The notes beneath the pieces were generated by a model that was given only the letters and a program-made list of their open reading frames with translations, did not search any database and was not told the DNA's origin. Below are positions 35,247 through 47,585 of a stretch of DNA of 64,000 nucleotides, piece after piece. A program made the position numbers and the translations under genes. Source of the stretch: Vanessa cardui (taxonomy: Eukaryota; Arthropoda; Insecta; Lepidoptera; Nymphalidae); the NCBI RefSeq assembly GCF_905220365.1, contig NC_061133.1:8360171-8424170 (forward strand). Reading direction: 5' to 3'. How positions within the stretch are numbered: the stretch's first letter is position 1; each line of letters opens with the position of its first letter.

Positions 35247-35518
35247 TGACGTTATTATTTTGGACTTTTAGGATACCTTCTGGTATACATTAAGTATTAC
35301 GTATTAAAGTTATTGAAACGGAGCATTAACGTGTGACGTAAGGCCGTGTCCTTAGAATATTATGACGTAAAGGGAAGATACGAGTCCGCTCGCATCCAAA
35401 CATGACGCCCTAACTTCTGAGGCTCGACTTTGGCGTGCACATATGACGTACCTCACTCACATTTGGACATAAGCGTGTATATAAGCACTTATGAATAGAT
35501 TTTTCGGACCCATGACGT
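35247..35518 (+). promoter_or_regulatory. Cluster of five TGACGT (CRE/bZIP half) sites
   Basis: TGACGT occurs on the plus strand at 35247, 35334, 35363, 35444 and 35513; two of these read TGACGTAA. A TGACGC lies at 35403. All have the same orientation, with spacing of 29-87 bp. The cluster lies about 1.5 kb upstream of the predicted IP3K start. It could be a bZIP-responsive enhancer. Confidence 0.45.
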
Positions 35519-35519
35519 A

Positions 35520-36138
35520 TTTCTGATTGTAATGCCGCTGCCTTAAACGTGACTGGTCTTTGAAATGATTCGTTTGAAGGCTGCACAATGCAACTACTTT
35601 ATAAACGCTTATGGCTTAGACGGCTATCTCTACTAATTCAAATATTTTTTTCTATATTTTTTATATTGACATTTATAAATCACACCTTCACTTTGTTCGA
35701 TTGTACCTAATTTAACTATAAATATAAAAAAATAAAAACATGTTCGTTTTTCTCTATCGTTTTAAGGTCGGAGAAGTGTGTACAAAATAAGTACTTAGCA
35801 AAATTTCACATAACTCAAGATATATATATATATTATGTATAAGAAAAATGTTTATTTTCAACATATAATAAGTATAACGGTTGGCAGCTGTTATAGTTTA
35901 TATGATGCGATAATGTTACGTTAACGAGAACAAATTTTACGATAAGGTTATTAAATAAACATAAATATGTTAAAAGACAGCTATTGGCGAATATTTGATA
36001 TGTTTAAAACAGATTCTCTTGACCACGTGGATCATACTTAGCAAATATTATGATAAATATAATAGAAAAAAGAATAATCGATGTGATAGAGTGATTTTCA
36101 CCCCCCATAAGATATTCTACCCCCATACAGTAATATGT
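35520..36138. other. Intergenic, no gene seen
   Basis: AT-rich; includes a short (TA)n run near 35820. Nothing else recognised. Confidence 0.55.
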
Positions 36139-36290
36139 ATTGTTGTGTTCCGGTTGGAAGGGTGAGTGAGTCAGTGTAACATTCACAAGGGACAAAGCAT
36201 CTTTCTTCCCAGAATTTGTGCATTGATGTTGTTAGACATGGTTAATATTTCTTACAATACCAATTTCTATCAGCCCCATTGGCACATAGC
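36139..36290 (-). repeat. Interspersed repeat, family B (copy 3, inverted, diverged)
   Basis: Reverse complement of the family: TGTGTTCCGGTTGGAAGGGT, GAGTGAGTCAGTGTAAC, and AATATTTCTTACAATACC correspond to the segments at 16.26-16.39 kb. Confidence 0.65.
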
Positions 36291-39200
36291 TAGCTATTGT
36301 TTTCTAATTTTAAAATTTTTGATATCCTATAAAGATATTAATCCCATGCTTTGTATGCAACTGCCCTAAAGGAGTTTAATGTCTTCAGGGGTCATGCATG
36401 TATGTAGGTTTATTAATTCCGCTATAACAATAACAGGTTCGGATGTATGTAGTATCATTAGATTCTTACTTCATACACGAGCGACACTTAGATTTAAATT
36501 AATTAATTTATTAATTCATTCCACGAGTATTGCTTTATATAGGTAAAAAATTATCAGCTTAAAGCCTTATCAATCAATATTTTTTTGAATTTCAACACGT
36601 ATTTTTTGCCACTGTTCACAAAAAAAAGCCGGATGACGATAATGTCTTCGACTACCTTATCTCCAACAATTACAATGTCTAAATTAACATAATAATAAGG
36701 ATATATCTATGGTATTACAAAATAGTCACTCTTCCGTAAATTTTGAATAATCAGAAAAAACAAAGCGTGCCTCCTTATAGTTCAAGTATGATTATAATAG
36801 AGACAAATGATATCACGCTCTGCAGACGTTAAGATCATTACGTATAAATAGAGAACACCTACATGGACGGTCATCACACGACATTAAGAATCATTACACT
36901 CGTTATAATAGTGTGAGGCAGCCATAACATACTAACAGAAACTGACAGGGTAAATCGTGAAGAAAGAAGATATTTTAATGACTTCAATATCATATCGTCT
37001 TATTAAAGCGTTGAAATATTAAGTACTGGTGCGATAGTCACTTCATTCCTTAATAAAATAATAAAAGTAATTACTTATTCCTATAACGCCCATTGAGAAT
37101 TTTTAGTACTATATTTAAAGTGTTAAATTTTTTTTTTAAATTCTAAAACGAATTAATTTTGATTACAACGCTTTGTAACATGCCAGTAATCATAGAAATA
37201 AATGTGAATTGAAACTGACTCTAATATAATCAGCTGCAAAAGTTGTAGAAATCGTTCAAATCAAACCAATAAAATACATCGTACCTAGCAAATAAAGGAA
37301 TCAAGTGTTAACTGTTAGTAACCGCAACGTCTACTTATGTAAAACAAGGAACAATGAGTAAGTTGTTTACTTGATACACCGTCCCCTGTTGAACAGCTTA
37401 GTCAGGTCAGGGTCACCACAAGAAAGTTACATAGTTGCAGAATGCATATATTGCCTTTGCGCAGTGCATTATGCACAGACAGCGCGTGGATTTAATGCAC
37501 TTCTGAAGGCCAAAATTGCATATCGATTTCGCTGCACTATATAAATTCACGTCCATACATTTGATATGCTTATCGAGTTTTATCGGCTAGTAGGTCAAAT
37601 AAAACATGAATAACATATCCTTGAAAAATATATATAAGTTTAATCGTATTAAAACAAACAATAAGCGATTACTTATAATATAAACATAAATTTCTCTTTA
37701 CGTTAAATTAAGCTATTACAAACGCACACGACATTAATGATATATACACACTTATGTATATGATTATTATACGTTCACAAACTCCAGTGCATATTTGAAG
37801 CGTTCGTCAGACGATGATCTAAACTAAACTAGAACAAAATGAATGCACGATGCCCTCCTGTTTGAAAGGATTGGGTAACAAAAGATGCGCGAATGCATTG
37901 TCATAATGCGCCCGTACTTTTCCGATGTTTATAATGGTCGTGGTCGTGTCGGTATGTTCAAATCAAATATGTTTAGCACCAGCTAATAGATTATGCCAGT
38001 TTGCTCTCGCAACATATATGAGAAGTGATAATATATTAAATCTCAAAATGTCACAAACATCCGAAAGGCGCCAGCGATCTTCAATTATTTTTGTACTAAT
38101 TATTTTTAAATAATTAAGATTTTATGTGCCATGAGGTGTGATAACAATCTACTTATCTAACTAATATGACGTAGGCATTATTAAAGTACATATTTTTACC
38201 GGTCACTGCTCATGGTCACTTGTGTATTTATGTCATTAATATTGTAAGGTTAAAATGATACCTAATGATTGCTTGAATATAAAATACGTACACGCAATAT
38301 TAAATGCGAGAAAAGAAACCGTACCAATACGTTCAAGTTGTCTTATTTTGAATCAATTATTTAATTAGTAAATCCGAAACAGGTATTTATGAATTATAAT
38401 TTTAATATATACATGTATATAGTTGTTGTTAACCGCTGATCATATGACGACAGCAGATTCATTATTATTTCCTGCTAATTTATGTGTGAATGATAAGAGT
38501 TATTTGCGCTGGCAACATTTTAATGAAAACCGTTAATAGTTTTTGCACAAGATATGGAAAAAACATTATCCCACTATTGCATATTATACACATTATGTTT
38601 GTACACCGATTTTGCTTGTTAGCTATTGACTTTAGTGTTAATAATAAATATAGATATGATTGGTAAATAAAACCAAAAAATACCGTGTTTATATAGGGCA
38701 AATTAAAAAAGGCACGGGTGGGAATTATAAGCGATTTATTACTAAAACGTCATCGTTAATATATTCTTTACCATTACATGTATAATATTGATCCAATCGA
38801 TAAACCCACGTCGTCATAATATTTGCATCACCACTAACCGAACGCTCCAATTTCAACCAACTAACCAAACGTACCAAACGCTCTACATGGCGTGAAGGCG
38901 TCGCAATGCTGTGTCACCATCTCTATTTATGTCAAATGTACGAACTTATTTTCAGACAGGCAGAAAGGCATTATTTTTAAAACTTAGACAAGGTATTACA
39001 TTGGAATATAATGTATATCATGAAGGAACTATGATCAGCTTCATATGTGTGTTTAAGCTGACGATTACCCAATATGATTTTCGAAATTTAAAATTCACGA
39101 TATTATTAAAAAATATAATTGTACAATCGCATTCATAAGCTAATTTTGTTAACAAATAAAAAGTTTCTATAACGTCAGAGCGATTGTTTTGGCGAAAACC

Positions 39201-39540
39201 TCTTACAATAATATATTTACTTACTGAGAGGCTGATATTGAATGGGACTGTTGTAGATGTCGAAATATGACGCAGGATAATCTGGGTACGCAGGTGGTCC
39301 TTGTTGACACAGCTGAACAATCGTTCCCAACAACCATATTAATAAACATTTATAAACGTTTTAGTCTTTTGCTGTGACTCATTTTGTAATAACACATATG
39401 AATAGCATTCAAATACGAGTATTAACTTTGAACTACATTACTAATAACGAAAATAAAACCTTTAACCTAGAAATAATGCGGATTTAACTGTTCATTATTT
39501 CTATAATTAAAAATGATTTGTCATTTGTAAAAAATCTTTT
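36291..39540. other. Intergenic, no gene seen
   Basis: AT-rich with short ORFs lacking domains (for example 37925-38113 and 38480-38701). Nothing recognised. Confidence 0.55.
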
Positions 39541-39550
39541 TAATGTATAA

Positions 39551-39854
39551 AGTAAGTAAAGTAACAGCCTGTAAAGCTAAGGCCTCCTCTTCCATTAAGG
39601 AGAGGGTTTGGAACATATGTATTTCACTACGCTGTTCCAATGCGGGTTGGTGGAATGTACATATGGCAGAATTTTGATGAAATTTGACGCATGCAGGTTT
39701 CACTCACGATGTTTTCCTTCACCGCCGAGCACGAGATGAATTATAAACACAAATTAAGCACATATATATAGTGGCGCTAGCCTGGGTTTGAACCTAAAAT
39801 CATCGATAAAGATGCACGCGTTCTAACCACTGGGCCATCTCAGCTCTGTCATAA
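39551..39854 (-). mobile_element. tRNA-headed SINE, Metulj-like (copy 3)
   Basis: A nearly complete copy. On the minus strand it has GATGGCCCAGTGGTTAGAAC (A box) and TAGGTTCAAACCCAGGCTAG (B box). The body follows with CATCGTGAGTGAAACCTGC and ATATGTTCCAAACCCTCTCC, and the tail is GTAAA-type. A 10-bp direct repeat TAATGTATAA at 39541-39550 and 39855-39864 is the probable target duplication. Confidence 0.85.
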
Positions 39855-40253
39855 TAATGTATAACGTATCATTAAATAATGGAACTTAGAAATTTGCTAT
39901 TTTTTCCTAATATATGTTATTGTGTTATAACTCTAACCAAATCGTAAATATTATACATTAAAAAGATTAACATAAAAATCGGATAATAGCAATAATGGTC
40001 ACAATGAGACAATATGTAAATTTAACAAATTTAAAGCAACAACAAAAGGATGAAAAGTTTAAACAATGGGCATATAGCCGGTAGGAAGCGAGCGTGCAAG
40101 AATGCACGAAAACGAAATAAATTATAAATACATATATTAGGTAGGTTTTGTTTTGACATGAGAAGACTCTGACTCTGTAATACTAAATCTCTGTCAATAA
40201 TAACTAGATTGTACCCAAGTGCGTGTGACTGAGAAACAGCACTAAAATCGTTA

Positions 40254-40565
40254 CTACATTAATATTTTAATGTACTTCTGCTTCGCAGAAACAGGATAAT
40301 GATCATCCTGTTTCTGCGAAGCAAAGTCAAATAGGGAGGAGTATTTTACATTATTGAATGAAGTCCTCCAACATATAAGGAAAACTATTAGAGGTCTATG
40401 CCACGACTTTATTACCCTCGTGTGATCGGATGTGAAACTGTTGGATTCTCTTATAAATCTTTTAAGTTTCCACACAACATTTTCCTTCTTCAACGATCGC
40501 CTCAAGTTAGTGGGCTTGATGGTTGGGCTACACTTATGACCTTTTCTACGTGAATATTTTAACAT
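40254..40565 (-). other. Unrecognised 103-codon ORF ending in a hairpin
   Basis: Starts with a true ATG and encodes a basic peptide (MLKYSRRKGHKCSPTIKPTN..., then LKKENVVWKLKRFIRESNSF). I recognise no domain. Its 3' third overlaps a perfect 19-bp inverted repeat. It could be a fragment of a transposon protein or chance; not supported as a host gene. Confidence 0.2.
40279..40323. repeat. Perfect 19-bp inverted repeat with 7-nt loop
   Basis: TGCTTCGCAGAAACAGGAT at 40279-40297 pairs exactly with 40305-40323, with loop AATGATC. The strongest short foldback noticed in the window. Confidence 0.75.
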
Positions 40566-40720
40566 TATATGAAATACGTTCGGGCTGATTTATTGCTATA
40601 TTTGGCACGCTATTTTACCACATCCTTAAAAGATAATAAAATGAACTGAACATCATTAAAGTTAATGAATGCAGCCTATAACGTCTTTATTTGATAATAT
40701 TAACAAGCAAGATTGATCTC

Positions 40721-40924
40721 TTATCGTTCGAGGATAACCATCACGACTTGGTTTGTCAGCTCATTCAATTCGGGGTCAAATGTTAATGATATCGGCAAGC
40801 GGAAACCCGCACTGGCGAATACAAAATAACAGACCAAGTGTTGTACTGCTGCTCGAAGCGGAACTCTATAGTACCATGGCTTTGGCGTGAGGACACGCCG
40901 CACGCCGCACGCACCAGTAACCAA
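40721..40924 (-). pseudogene. Possible sideroflexin-like C-terminal fragment
   Basis: A minus-strand frame reading PKPWYYRVPLRAAVQHLVCY, then FRLPISLTFDPELNELTNQ. It resembles loosely the last membrane segment and the LEPEL region of sideroflexins, without the usual YNKGL end. GC content is raised compared with its flanks. CCCCAG just upstream could be an acceptor. No other exon of such a gene is visible nearby, so a retro-fragment, a lone exon or chance are all possible. Confidence 0.2.
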
Positions 40925-40949
40925 GTCAAGGCACTGGGGACAGTTGCAA

Positions 40950-43030
40950 TGTTACCTTATAAATTCTCTATACATGTAACACAAACGATAGGAAAGATCT
41001 TGTCGTTTTAAGTATGTATGAAGTATGCATATTTTGTCATTAATTAATTCCATCTATGATCAAAACAACCTCTTCTGAGCCTTAGAACAACTTTTTTTTT
41101 TATTTAATTTCTTGCATAATTCTAAATCATTTGTTACAATGATTATAGCAGCTAAATACGTATGGTGTTATTTGTCTGGGTTTAACCACGAAATGATTTA
41201 TCCTTTAATGAGATATCCTTACGATTAAATATAACATAAAATTTATTAAAGTCTTTAGTAATTCAACTGATGCTGTCGTGTTAACACAAGCCCCATTAAA
41301 ACGTATAACACACGCAAACACACACAAATACACATATTTCGATTTGGACTGTAGGACATGTTCTTTGTTTCCAATAGTTTATTTATCGTGTATGTATTAT
41401 GATTGAGATAGATGTCGAAAATATCATCGATATTTGATATTGACAAAGAGAATCACTAAACATAGGCGCAGTATATGGCGGTATTACCATATTTTAAAAA
41501 TTAAAACAATAATATAAAGAAAAATAAATTGTTAAATAAACATATTCTTAATCCTTCAAAAATTGGCAACTCATAATTGGCATGTTTACTTATATGAAAC
41601 ATAAAATAATTCAATCAAAATTCAGGATACGTAGCGGAAGAGGAAGCAATGTTCATGTTTATCCTATGTGTCCTGTTGATCACCTCCAATATATATAAAG
41701 AGACAGTTTACCTCCTAGCTCATTGTCCGATCAAGCCTTACACGACAACTTAACTAAACTAAACGTAAAATATATTTAAATATTATGAAAAAACGCGTAA
41801 GTTTATAGTGGATAACTCATTATTTCCCATTTATATGTACGAGTAATTATATAAACTTTATTTACCTACATAAAAATTATTAACATTATGCCCTTAACTA
41901 AACACAAGTTTTTAATTATAAAAACAGTAACTGTACAAATCATGACCGCGCGGATGAGGCAAGATAACTAGCAGCATTTCCCTGTCAAATCACAAGTATC
42001 TTGACAAAATAATGATCCCCGCCCTGCTGTCACCAATGGAGCAGTAGGGCGAGAATAATAAAAGTGACAGTTATGGTTTGAAAAAGCCTTTCTTATGTCA
42101 TTAAAAAGATTATCTCTTTCTAAATGTAAATTCTGTAGTTGACGTTATAAATTCCTGGACTAGGAACACAAACTATTAATACTATACCGTGTTTTTTTTC
42201 AACACTTTTCAGTCTATAAGAAGATTCATCGTATCTCACTCGTGTTTATTTATCGAAAGGTGATTTATAGTTATATGCTTATATGCTTTTTTCTTGCATG
42301 CAGTTTTCGAATGTTACTATAAAGACTCCTCCCCATATGATTTTCACCATTTGGAAAATTATATCTGCGATGTATTTCGAGTTTATTCGCGAATAATAAT
42401 TGTGATTTAATAAAGGATAAATAAAAAATTGAGAACTGCTTTTATCTGCCCCGGTCTAGTCTTGTCTGATCTGATCTAGTTTGATCTTACGGTCTGTTGG
42501 TAAGTTTTTTTACATCAGCTCCATTATTCATTATCCATTGTTTCGCAATTATTCTTGTATTTATATCATCGCTTAATACATATTATATTAAAATGAATAT
42601 ACAATGTACTTTTTTAACAATGCGCTACTATTAATTCACTTTAAATTGAAATTTCCATAAAATATTTTTTATTCATTATTAATTAAAACTTTTTATTAAA
42701 AGATTTAGTTAACAATGCCATTATTGGGCTTGACGCACACAACGTAGAAAATATTATAACTTCATCCTAACCCAAATTTGTACAGGCCTTAGAGACCACC
42801 ACAAAATCCTGACTTCGCCAATGTCAAAAATATTATGTAAGTTGTATTATGATTACTTATATAATATTGTCTTCTTCTTTCGAATGTCAAATCAACTGCG
42901 TAAGAAAGAGAAAAATCAGTAATACAACGTTTACAAGCAATGCTGTCAATGTACAAGATGTTATTAATGCCAGTACGTAGCAGGTAAACTGCTTTGTCAA
43001 TGCCCATTCAATACAAGAATGTATAATTTA
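40950..43030. other. Intergenic, no gene seen
   Basis: AT-rich. A GC-rich imperfect hairpin lies near 42018-42051 (CGCCCTGCTG against CAGTAGGGCG). Otherwise nothing recognised. Confidence 0.5.
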
Positions 43031-43034
43031 CTAT

Positions 43035-43170
43035 TACAAAAGTAATGTTCCCGTGCCTCGGTGATCACGTGGAAACTACTGGACTGATTTTGATATTGTT
43101 TGACTTAAATCAATTGGAACATTATAAATTGTTGATTTTGATACAGAGTTTATTTATCTTAGAAAACGGA
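43035..43170 (+). repeat. Possible dispersed repeat fragment
   Basis: GATCACGTGGAAACTACTGG followed by ACTGATTTTGATATTGTTTG has the 'contact X and the target site Y' style of lepidopteran non-autonomous elements (a phrase like GGACCGATTTTGATA). Weakly supported. Confidence 0.3.
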
Positions 43171-46100
43171 TTATTTTGTTCTACGAACCTAAAAAATATA
43201 CGCTAATAATTAAATAAACTAAACCTCTCCTAAGATACAAATACGAAGAGGATTTCGGTTATGCAGATATAATTTAGTATACATATCTGCATATAATGTG
43301 TCGTCAAGACAGCCTGTTTTTTTAAATGAATGCCTATGTATATATTTTTCTTTGTCTTTGTACAATTGCTTGTTATGAAATAGAGCGCATCTCCGCAAGG
43401 CTATAAAGTGCGTCACTTTTCAATAATTCAAAACTTGTTTCGACATTTTCAGACTTAAATTTATTGACTGGGCTCATATAAAGGTTATAAATATTTATTT
43501 GTTTTTTTATCCCTAAAGGCTTCTTCATAACGTCGATCTAATGTTGAAGATTCCACAAGATACATGTTATGGTGTATGTATGTAGATATTGAACATTTAG
43601 CATCACTACGTGAAATTTAGCTTGTGGCGTGTTAATTACATTTTGAATTGTCATAAGTTAGCTGTCGCGAGAAGCTCTTTAGAAATAAATTACTTTAAGT
43701 CTAAATTTACTATTATTATCCGGTTTGATAATATTATTTTAAAACCAGTAAAGTGATAATATTTTAAAAGTTTTTATGCTGTGTTATATTACGAAAAATT
43801 ATAATAAGTAATTCAAAAGGTAGTTAAAGATAAAGTTTTACAAAAAAACACATTTCATGTCATCTTTTTGGACGAACCTAGTATAAATATAAAAACAATA
43901 TGTTTTTATGGTATTGTGTAATATGCTTTACTTTTTTGGAATGTGATATTTCGTAACATTTTTTTTGGTGTTTTTCTTCAAAGTCGTAAAATATTCAATT
44001 GATCGGTAAAACCACTCTGCTGTATAGCTTATGTTATTTTGATTGTGTAATGGGTACACTTGTCGCGTCCTTCAAACGTGATTGCACAACCCATGGGTGC
44101 CGCTGACATGCTTAATACCTACAAATCTTCTACACAAGTGACTGACTGATTGCACTGTTTTGGAATGATCTCATTTTTAAAAAGTTTTAATGCTCAACAA
44201 AAACTATCGACACTTAATCTTTTTTTAAAGCATTTTCTGTTATTCAAAGTAGAGTTATTTTTATAAGTACTACAATGAAACAGCAGAAATGACGTGTGAT
44301 AAATGACCTAAATGAATCCATCCGTTTCAACGGCACGACCACAAGCTTACTCGAGGGTATTATTTCTTGAATCGTTGACCCATTTTATAATTTCATTGAG
44401 TGACTTGTTAGTTTACATGAAATTGATTCCGTGATTTAATGGTAGACGCTATTAAATCTTCGTACGGTTAAAATTAACAGAAATCATTGTAACTGTACAA
44501 TGCTTATTTTATATATATAAGTTTAAAAGAAAAGATTATGATTTTTCTACAACATCGATAACCAACAATACAATAATAGATATACGTGAGTATTTCTGAC
44601 ACGTCTGAGAGAAGTGAACACGGCGCGTCATAAACCACAGATGTGAAATTACAGTTATAACTTATCGACGTCGTTTGTCTTGTGTAAATCACCTACTTAT
44701 CGAGATTATAATCAAACCTTATCATAGGAGTCGTGACTTGTATCTAGTATTAATCAATGACGTACGTATTTAACGACTGAAACGAAAACAAAGCCTCAAC
44801 CAATACTAATCATGGTCGCCTTGCGATGTGAAAGTCATGTGTTCGAAACTGACTTCTAATCGATTTCGGCTCTCCAACTTATGTTTACTATTTTGCCAAA
44901 TAATTGTTGTTATTTAATACGGGATATTTATACCCTGTTTTTTTTTTATTTTTATTTTGGTGGAGCGCGATATTTCGACATTATCCACGAACGAAAATAA
45001 TTCAAAATCTTATTTTGCCAATAATTAAATCTTAAGGAAATACATACAACAGCAGTAACTTTTACTCATTATAAAATATAAGTATAATATTTAGTATTGA
45101 CTACTGTTATATTTATAGTCATGTTTATTATAAATATATTTAATAAAAAGGGAGTTCTAGCTTTGTTTGAGATCTATGAGTAGTATCTTATATTATTATT
45201 CATAGGTTATATAATGAAGTATTTTTTGTCATTTAAAAAGTTGTTGAAGTATATACCTCAACAGCTAACAAAAAAATGTAAAGCTCTTAATGTAATGAGT
45301 CACTATATCGGAGCATTGGCAACCATACTCTATTGAACTCTTAAGTGATACGTAATACTTTACGGTCGCAAACATTTTTATCACCATAAATATTATGGTG
45401 ATATACAATATTTTAAAGCATGCTCGATAAATATGTACAGATAAAGTCTGCAAACGTTCTTTTTTAAATATTTATCCGTCATTTTTGACATTTAATTTTT
45501 TCCTTTACCTAATATGCAAATAATTATGTATATATCATATTAACGGTATACAATGAATATATTTTTTTTTATAATATTTAATATACATAGTAAACTTTGT
45601 TATCCATGCATACATGCGTATGTATATATCATATGTTACAGTTAGATAACGTCATGATAAAACCCGGGAAGTATCGGTAATGTGACTTCCGTTATTTATA
45701 TTTCTATAATGTAAAGCCGTAGAGACAAATATATTTTTAAATGATTTACACGTGTATTTTAAATTGTCGGCTATTTATGCTAAGAAATGCAGTTTCATTC
45801 GTCTTAATACATGACATATTATGTACATTGCATACGTAACTCTTTTGTAATATGCCTTGCAAGTACTTGAACAATAATTGTTAGAAGTAGAATTGTATAT
45901 TACATAAAGGTCGAAGTTTGAATGTATAATATGTTTTTTTTAAATTAAATCCTAGGGTAAGGACATATTAGTTTATATTGCTTTGAAAAAAAGTGATATG
46001 CTAAAATATGTTTTTTTATATTTTAATTAAGTATGTACATCTCTTAGCATGGGCAATGTAACGAGGCGATAATAGTAATTAATTAAATAGGAAATGTAAA

Positions 46101-46191
46101 CATTAACTTAACGCCCGCACCGCCGTCTTATACCTTCCCTATTATGACGACAGTCATACTCATTTTCACTTAACCAACGATAGTCATTATT
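43171..46191. other. Intergenic, no gene seen
   Basis: AT-rich; a perfect 10-bp foldback TATCACCATA/TATGGTGATA lies near 45379-45403. No coding signal. Confidence 0.5.
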
Positions 46192-46377
46192 TTCTTTTTA
46201 TTGTATAGTTTGGCGGATGAGCATATGGGCCACCTGATGGTAAGTGGTCACCATCGCCCATAGACAATGACGCTGTAAGAAATATTAACTATTCCTTAAA
46301 TCGTCAATGTGCACCAACCTTGGGAACTAAGATGTTATGTCCCTTGTGCCTGTAGTTACACTGGCTCACTCACCCTT

Positions 46378-46385
46378 CAGACCGG
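46378..46385. repeat. 8-bp target site duplication, left copy
   Basis: CAGACCGG, repeated at 47078-47085 on the other side of the MITE. Confidence 0.9.
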
Positions 46386-47077
46386 CAGTGTTGGGCAAAT
46401 TTTAATTGCAATTAAAATTAAAGATTACCAATTAATTAATTGTTAATTGTTACTACTACAGTTAACAATTAATCAATTGTAATTGTGGAAAATCACAACT
46501 AACAATTATTTAATTGTTAACTGTATTAGTAACAATTAACAATTAATTAATTTTTAATTGTTTTGTTAATTTTAATTAAAAATAACAATTAAAAATACTG
46601 CTGTAAAATATAAAGACTTGAGCGAAAACGACGACTTGAAATGTTTTTGTTTTATACCTACGCTGAAGAAATATTTATCAATGCAACTTTATATTATATA
46701 ATATAAAAATAAACACTTTTTTTCTGTGGAAAGAGACATTTAGAAAAAATAAGCTTAAAACTTAGAGTCTTTGACCACATTTTTATTCGTCTGAAGTCCA
46801 ATACTTATAGCTTAATTTTCCTAAAAATTTACTAATTACATTTTGATGTATAAAGTTAATTGTTAGTTTTAATTGTTTTATAAAACAACTAAAAAAGTTA
46901 ATTGCAATTATTTTAATTGTAAGTTGCAATTGACATACGTTAATCAAATTAATTTAATTGCAAGGTGCAATTAAAAGTGTAATTGCGATTAATTTAATTG
47001 TAATTAATTTAATTGCAATTACTTTTTTAGTCAATTAATAAAATAATTAACAATTGCTTGATTAATGCCCAACAATG
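46386..47077. mobile_element. hAT-type MITE, 692 bp
   Basis: The ends CAGTGTTGGGCA and TGCCCAACAATG are inverted repeats with one mismatch in 12. They are flanked by perfect 8-bp duplications (CAGACCGG), the hAT signature. The interior is extremely AT-rich and iterates TTAATTG/CAATTAA-type words near both ends. There is no ORF, so it depends on a transposase in trans. It lies inside a family B repeat and is therefore the younger insertion. Confidence 0.9.
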
Positions 47078-47085
47078 CAGACCGG
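47078..47085. repeat. 8-bp target site duplication, right copy
   Basis: CAGACCGG, identical to 46378-46385. Confidence 0.9.
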
Positions 47086-47569
47086 AACACAACAATACTG
47101 AATATTGTTATTTGGCAGTAAAACATTTTAAGACATTTTCACTTTTTCAAACGAGTTTTACCAACTTTTGTTCTCATTTATAAGTAGTCATGTGAAACTT
47201 TCAAGTTAATTACTAAGTTAGAACATGATTCATTAAAATTGAAATTAGTCTTAGATCATTATTCTCCTTAAAAACTGTGACCTCAGTATGTTTTCAGAAA
47301 CTAGATTGTAGGTAGTCAAAAACAATATCTTATTCTCTTGTATTATCCGTTTTATCTCTGCATGAAATAAAAATTCTTTGTAGATAATATCAAAAACGTA
47401 CGTCATCGAATGCATTATAACGATATAAAAATCGGTGTTACCTAAACCGCAGGTAAAAACATTTTTAAAAAGTATATTTTTATTACAATTGAACGCGTAA
47501 GACGGATAAATATGTTTTAATTTGATTAAAGACACTTAAGACTATGCTAATCAAACAATGGTAATTAAT

Positions 47570-47577
47570 TGACGTCA
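47570..47577. promoter_or_regulatory. Full palindromic CRE (TGACGTCA)
   Basis: Exact 8-bp CREB/ATF palindrome in otherwise AT-rich DNA. No gene is adjacent. Confidence 0.35.
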
Positions 47578-47585
47578 TCTCGTTT

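Larger units (their letters stand above)
46192..47115 (+). repeat. Interspersed repeat, family B (copy 4), split by a MITE
   Basis: The left part runs from TTTGGCGGATGAGCATATGG to CACTCACCCTTCAGACCGG (46385). It resumes at 47078 with CAGACCGGAACACAACAATA and TGTTATTTGGCAGTAAAACA. Removing the insert and one 8-bp duplication restores the uninterrupted family order seen at 16.19 kb. Confidence 0.85.

Noticed and set aside
35820..35837. (TA)n run as a regulatory site
   Set aside because: A short microsatellite typical of AT-rich DNA.
42018..42051. GC-rich hairpin as a terminator or ncRNA
   Set aside because: Imperfect stem, no U-tract or neighbouring transcription unit; eukaryotic context makes an intrinsic terminator irrelevant.
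44800..44890. tRNA-derived element from GTGTTCGAAACTG
   Set aside because: Only a B-box-like string; no A box at the right distance and no shared body.
46386..47077. Simple-sequence expansion of TTAATTG
   Set aside because: Terminal inverted repeats and a perfect 8-bp target duplication show it is a transposon with an unusual interior.
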